Shown: piece after piece, positions 21,492 to 24,820 of the stretch
How positions within the stretch are numbered: the first letter of the stretch is position 1
Layout: every line of letters starts with the position of its first letter
Source: a virus
Reading direction: 5' to 3' (one strand)
DNA length: 24,820 nucleotides
IMG/VR virus record: IMGVR_UViG_3300023178_000256
Location: 1 to 24,820 of that record
Notes under the pieces: model-generated
What the model saw: the letters and a program-made list of their open reading frames with translations, nothing else
Database searches by the model: none
Told to the model about the DNA's origin: nothing
Made by a program: the position numbers and the translations under genes

Positions 21492-22670
21492 ATGGCATTA
21501 TCATTTGGCGAAGGTAGTAGACCAAGAAAAGGTAAAAGTAAGACAAATAGGCCTGGACCTGCTATAGAATCAGTACGACGCGCAAGACAACAATCAGCAC
21601 AAATTTTAACATTTCCAGTAAAGCCTTTGTCTCCTCATGGAATTCAATTTATTTTTAAAGAATATAATTTTGCAGCATTTGTTGCATCAAAAGACGGTAG
21701 ATATGGTACTACAAGTCCTTTGGCTAAATATCAAAAAACTGTTAATAAAAAAAAGGTCGATTTAAAATCAACTCTTACCATTGAATTACCCTTTCCAACT
21801 TCTCTTACTGACGCAACAGGTCTTACAATTTCTGGGATTGAAAGAGACTTAGTCACTGCAGCTGTTGGTGATAGTCTTTCTCAAGCTTTTGCAGAGAGTC
21901 CAGAACAAGGAGCGGGACTTGTTAAAAGTCTTGCAAATCAATTACAAGGTCTTGGGACCGAATTAGCAAACAGCTATCAAACCGGCTCTGCAGATGGTGG
22001 ATTCGCGGGAGGTGCATCAGCTGTTGCATCCAATATCTATGACAAATTAAAAAGCACATTAAATATTTCCATGGAAGGTGCAAAATTGCTTGGTTCCTAT
22101 TTGGCCAGAGATTTTTTAGGTGATATTAGTAAAACAATAGCAATGGATTCTGCATTTGCAATTAATCCGCAAGAAACTTTATCATTTGAAGGTGTAGAGC
22201 TTAAGACATACACATTTGATTGGGAATTATATCCTAGTAATAAAGCAGACTCAGATAGAATTAAAGAATTAGTACGAAAGATAAAATCAAGAATTTTACC
22301 AAAAATGAGTGGTGGTGACTTTGAGGAATCTCTTGCCAACTTACTTAACTCTACAGACGGAATAAATGTTGAACGTTCAGCTGTGGGTAGGCTTTTCTTA
22401 AGTTATCCGGATACTGTAATTATGAATTTGGTTGGAGTTGATGAATCTCATTGGCCATTATTTAAACCGGCTATGTGTACTGGAATTGATGTTGATTATG
22501 CCGGAGGTGGTGATATGGTTATTGCAGAAGGTGGTAGACCAGCTGCTGTCACATTATCAATGTCATTCAGTGAACTAGTTATTCATACTCAAGATGATTA
22601 TGAAGATACTCCTACAATTAGCCCGCCTGATGTTGAAAATAAAGGTCCGAAATTCGGAGGATTTAGGTAA
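21492..22670 (+). CDS. 48: Baseplate tail tube cap (T4 gp48-like)
   Basis: 392 residues, T4 gp48 364. A basic N-terminus, then strand ITIELPFPTSL-type region, a Gly/Ala-rich helical middle (about 120-210), and the diagnostic NPQETLSFEGVELKTYTFDW followed by ELYPSNKADSDRIKELVRKI, as in gp48/gp54-class baseplate proteins. ending in AVTLSMSFSELVIHTQDDY. It joins the baseplate to the tube. AGGA is spaced seven bases before ATG. The stop shares a base with the next ATG (TAATG). Confidence 0.82.
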   Translation: MALSFGEGSRPRKGKSKTNRPGPAIESVRRARQQSAQILTFPVKPLSPHGIQFIFKEYNFAAFVASKDGRYGTTSPLAKYQKTVNKKKVDLKSTLTIELPFPTSLTDATGLTISGIERDLVTAAVGDSLSQAFAESPEQGAGLVKSLANQLQGLGTELANSYQTGSADGGFAGGASAVASNIYDKLKSTLNISMEGAKLLGSYLARDFLGDISKTIAMDSAFAINPQETLSFEGVELKTYTFDWELYPSNKADSDRIKELVRKIKSRILPKMSGGDFEESLANLLNSTDGINVERSAVGRLFLSYPDTVIMNLVGVDESHWPLFKPAMCTGIDVDYAGGGDMVIAEGGRPAAVTLSMSFSELVIHTQDDYEDTPTISPPDVENKGPKFGGFR

Positions 22671-23044
22671 TGAAATATTTTGAAAATTTCCCATTAATTG
22701 ATTATCAAGGGCGCCGTGTAAGAGATATATCGCGACGCAGTTCTTTTTTAACAGCAGTCCAAAATAATCCATATCTTTATTATCCATATACTGTCAAAGC
22801 AAATGAAAGGGCAGAGGATGTTGCAAATGCATATTATGGTTCAGTAGATTTTGTATGGTTAGTTTATTTGGCAAATAATATTATTGACCCATATCACGAA
22901 TGGCCTATGGACGAAAATACTTTTAATGATTATCTGGTTGACAAATATGCAGAACAATCAGGCGAAACTGGTGAAGATGTTATTGATTGGATTCGTGATG
23001 ATGCAAATGACCAGAATATTATCTATTATGTGAGGCAGGTATAA
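22670..23044 (+). CDS. 53: Baseplate wedge protein (T4 gp53-like)
   Basis: 124 residues, T4 gp53 196. The conserved part is ERAEDVANAYYGSVDFVWLV followed by YLANNIIDPYHEWPM, which matches T4 gp53 (ANAIYGNPQLYWVLLMCNDN, then YDPYYGW). This LysM-like segment connects wedge proteins. The shorter length is common in marine relatives. Start and stop are coupled by TAATG on both sides. Confidence 0.9.
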   Translation: MKYFENFPLIDYQGRRVRDISRRSSFLTAVQNNPYLYYPYTVKANERAEDVANAYYGSVDFVWLVYLANNIIDPYHEWPMDENTFNDYLVDKYAEQSGETGEDVIDWIRDDANDQNIIYYVRQV

Positions 23045-23310
23045 TGGCAGTTGATGATATTTTACTAGCGCCGGAATCGTTTCAGACGATTTACCTTCGT
23101 AGAGAAGACCGCGTTATTTTAAGAACAGAACGAGGTGAGAAAATCATTATTAAGAGAATCATTCCAGAGGAATGGGTACCTTATAGAATTTATGATTATG
23201 AACTTGCACTCAACGAAAAGAAAAAGGAAATATTTTTATTTGATAGATCTTTTGCAGCTCAAATTAGTGGCGAATTAAGAAGAAATTTGCTTGAAGCAAA
23301 TACGGAATAA
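23044..23310 (+). CDS. Small probable baseplate protein, unassigned
   Basis: 88 residues, beta-rich in the first half (IYLRREDRVILRTERGEKII) and helical at the end. I recognise no family. Its place between gp53 and a gp27-like hub, with TAATG coupling to gp53 and a three-base gap to the next ATG, argues for a baseplate part or assembly factor. Confidence 0.78.
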   Translation: MAVDDILLAPESFQTIYLRREDRVILRTERGEKIIIKRIIPEEWVPYRIYDYELALNEKKKEIFLFDRSFAAQISGELRRNLLEANTE

Positions 23311-23313
23311 TAA

Positions 23314-24699
23314 ATGGGCGGTGAATTTAATCCAACGCGCTGTATTGTTGAAAGTGCGATTGTTAAAAATAAAGCTGGTGATACGAAGGATATCACCGCT
23401 ATTATTGGTGAGTTTTCTTTATCTCAAGGTATTAACAGAATAGCAATAAATGGTATATTGACATGTCTTGATGGTGTTGGAGTTTTGGAAAATTATGGTT
23501 TGCGCGGCGAAGAAGAACTTGACATTGTTTTTAGATCGTTTGATTTCAATACCAAAGTTCGATTGAAGGCTCAAATTTATCGTATTGATGGTGTACAAAG
23601 ATCTGAAGATGGTGGTTCATTAAAATATAATTTATATTTTGCCACAAGAACATCATATAAAGCAGATTTAAGAAAAGTCACTGAAGCGTATAGAGAAAAG
23701 ACTGCAGGCTATATTGCTGAACAAATATTTAAAAAGAATTATTCCGAACTTAAATCTACAACACCTCGCAGCGATGGTCAAGAATTACCAGGAAGTTTTA
23801 AATCAAAGAAATATAGATTAGCAGCCGATAGGGAAAGATTTTTTTATGTGCAAGGAACCTATGGCAATTTAGATTTGGTTGTACCTACATTTAGGCCATC
23901 AAGAGCATTGGAATTAGTGGCTGCGAAATCATATAGTAAAGAAAGTTTAAGTAATTCATATAGATTCTTTGAAAATTTTGACGGCTATCATTTTGTGACT
24001 GATGAATATTTACTTGAAATGGGCAAAGCAAATCCTGGTATGGTCCATGATTTATTTTATTTTCCAGTTATGAATAAAACGGTTGAAGATGCTGAAATGC
24101 AAAGAAGGTCAATCGAAACATTTACAAACTCAAGAAGAGCACATACGGGACAAGATTTATATAATGGTGCTTATATGAATAAAGTTGTAGAAATAGACCT
24201 TTTACAACATAAAGTAAATTTCCGTACATTTAACTATCTTGAAGATGCCGATTATTATACAGGTCAAGGAAAGGCTGTTGTTCGCGATGATGTGCATACA
24301 GAAGATTTTATAAAAGACACATTTTTAGAAAGTAATGCAAAACAATTTATGGTGTTTAGAGATTATTCAGGACCAGAACATATACATCCGGAACCACCAT
24401 TAAGACCATCAGTAAAAACTGACCAATATTATGCTGAAATTAAAGCAAATAGAACAGCTTATGGAGAACACGTAAAATCAAATACGGTTGAAATTGGATT
24501 AAAAGGAAGACTTGATATACAAGCAGGTCACTGTGTAAATATTATTATGCCAGAAATTAATATTGATTCTGTAAGAATGGAAAACCAAACAATGGTAGGA
24601 ACATACTTAGTCACAGGAATTACACATATTGTTAAAGAAGGTGTTTGTGATACAAAAGCACAATTAGTAAAATATGGCCATGTAGGACTTATCGCATAA
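23314..24699 (+). CDS. 27: Baseplate hub protein (T4 gp27-like)
   Basis: 461 residues, T4 gp27 391. The N-terminal domain (ITAIIGEFSLSQGINRIAI, then LENYGLRGEEELDIVF and IYRIDGV) has the hub tube-domain pattern. A large middle region follows (FFENFDGYHFVTDEYLLEM is typical). The end, MVGTYLVTGITHIVKEG, is the standard closing strand pair of hub proteins in myophage tails. It forms the trimeric hub onto which the gp5 needle protein docks, and gp5 is the very next gene. Similarity to T4 gp27 is structural in pattern rather than close. Confidence 0.8.
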   Translation: MGGEFNPTRCIVESAIVKNKAGDTKDITAIIGEFSLSQGINRIAINGILTCLDGVGVLENYGLRGEEELDIVFRSFDFNTKVRLKAQIYRIDGVQRSEDGGSLKYNLYFATRTSYKADLRKVTEAYREKTAGYIAEQIFKKNYSELKSTTPRSDGQELPGSFKSKKYRLAADRERFFYVQGTYGNLDLVVPTFRPSRALELVAAKSYSKESLSNSYRFFENFDGYHFVTDEYLLEMGKANPGMVHDLFYFPVMNKTVEDAEMQRRSIETFTNSRRAHTGQDLYNGAYMNKVVEIDLLQHKVNFRTFNYLEDADYYTGQGKAVVRDDVHTEDFIKDTFLESNAKQFMVFRDYSGPEHIHPEPPLRPSVKTDQYYAEIKANRTAYGEHVKSNTVEIGLKGRLDIQAGHCVNIIMPEINIDSVRMENQTMVGTYLVTGITHIVKEGVCDTKAQLVKYGHVGLIA

Positions 24700-24820
24700 T
24701 GGATATTGCAGGAATTAAAGACCCTTTATTTTTTATTGGTGTCGTTGAAAATAATGTTGACCCTCGTAATGAGGGACGTGTCGCTGTTCGTGCATTTGGT
24801 ATTCATGGTAAAAACAATGA
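24699..24820 (+). CDS. 5: Baseplate hub / needle protein (T4 gp5-like), N-terminal fragment
   Basis: Partial: the gene runs off the window after 40 codons. It starts at the ATG sharing one base with the gp27-like stop (TAATG). FFIGVVENNVDPRNEGRVAV matches the OB-fold start of T4 gp5 (FVGVVEDRMDPLKLGRVRV). Whether the lysozyme domain of T4 gp5 is present cannot be seen from here. Confidence 0.88.
   Translation, partial: MDIAGIKDPLFFIGVVENNVDPRNEGRVAVRAFGIHGKNN

Noticed and set aside
1-24820. tRNA genes, CRISPR arrays, insertion sequences, integrase or attachment sites
   Set aside because: None seen on reading both strands; the window is almost fully packed with phage genes and no gap exceeds 100 bases.

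Overview
The window is a segment of a T4-like myovirus genome. Its replication genes (46, 43, 45, 44, 62, regA, dexA) and baseplate or head genes (26, 54, 4, 48, 53, 27, 5) all have recognisable T4 counterparts. AT-rich sequence, a short gp62, hsp20, redox genes and sugar genes fit the marine branch of the group (cyanophages, pelagiphages and relatives). The host cannot be fixed from the sequence.

Layout. (1) 1-4377: end of recombination nuclease subunit gp46, DNA polymerase gp43, and a sulfotransferase-like gene. (2) 4423-10772: accessory early block with a small beta-barrel protein, glutaredoxin, a protein with a NUMOD-like C-terminus, a small acidic protein, a TET-associated-type glycosyltransferase, an NAD-sugar epimerase, exonuclease DexA, a short nucleotide-sugar dehydrogenase and a second glycosyltransferase. 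(3) 10817-15057: sliding clamp, clamp loader (gp44, a 54-residue four-cysteine protein, gp62), RegA, a methyltransferase-like protein and dUTPase. (4) 15054-16751: a minus-strand secreted protein, a 49-residue ribbon-helix-helix protein, Hsp20 and peroxiredoxin. (5) 21393-16778, minus strand: gp4, an unassigned T4-like protein, a gp54-like tube initiator, gp26 with a -1 frameshift extension, and a tape measure-like protein. (6) 21492-24820, plus strand: gp48, gp53, a small unassigned protein, a gp27-like hub and the start of gp5.

Control. Seven sigma70-type promoters share one architecture: TTGACA or its exact equivalent, a 17-bp spacer, and TATAAT (once TATACT). Most have their -35 box inside the end or stop codon of the preceding gene. 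They divide the early block into short operons. T4-type late boxes (TATAAATA or one-base variants) sit before regA, before the secreted/RHH/hsp20 region and between gp4 and gp48. In the last two gaps boxes on opposite strands face each other. Three strong or plausible terminators separate convergent or adjacent units.

Most interesting: the frameshift-encoded gp26/gp51-type tail chaperone before the tape measure gene; the nucleotide-sugar and glycosyltransferase block, which may feed DNA or surface glycosylation; the small regulatory knot at 15413-15660; and a minus-strand terminator hidden in the dUTPase coding region.
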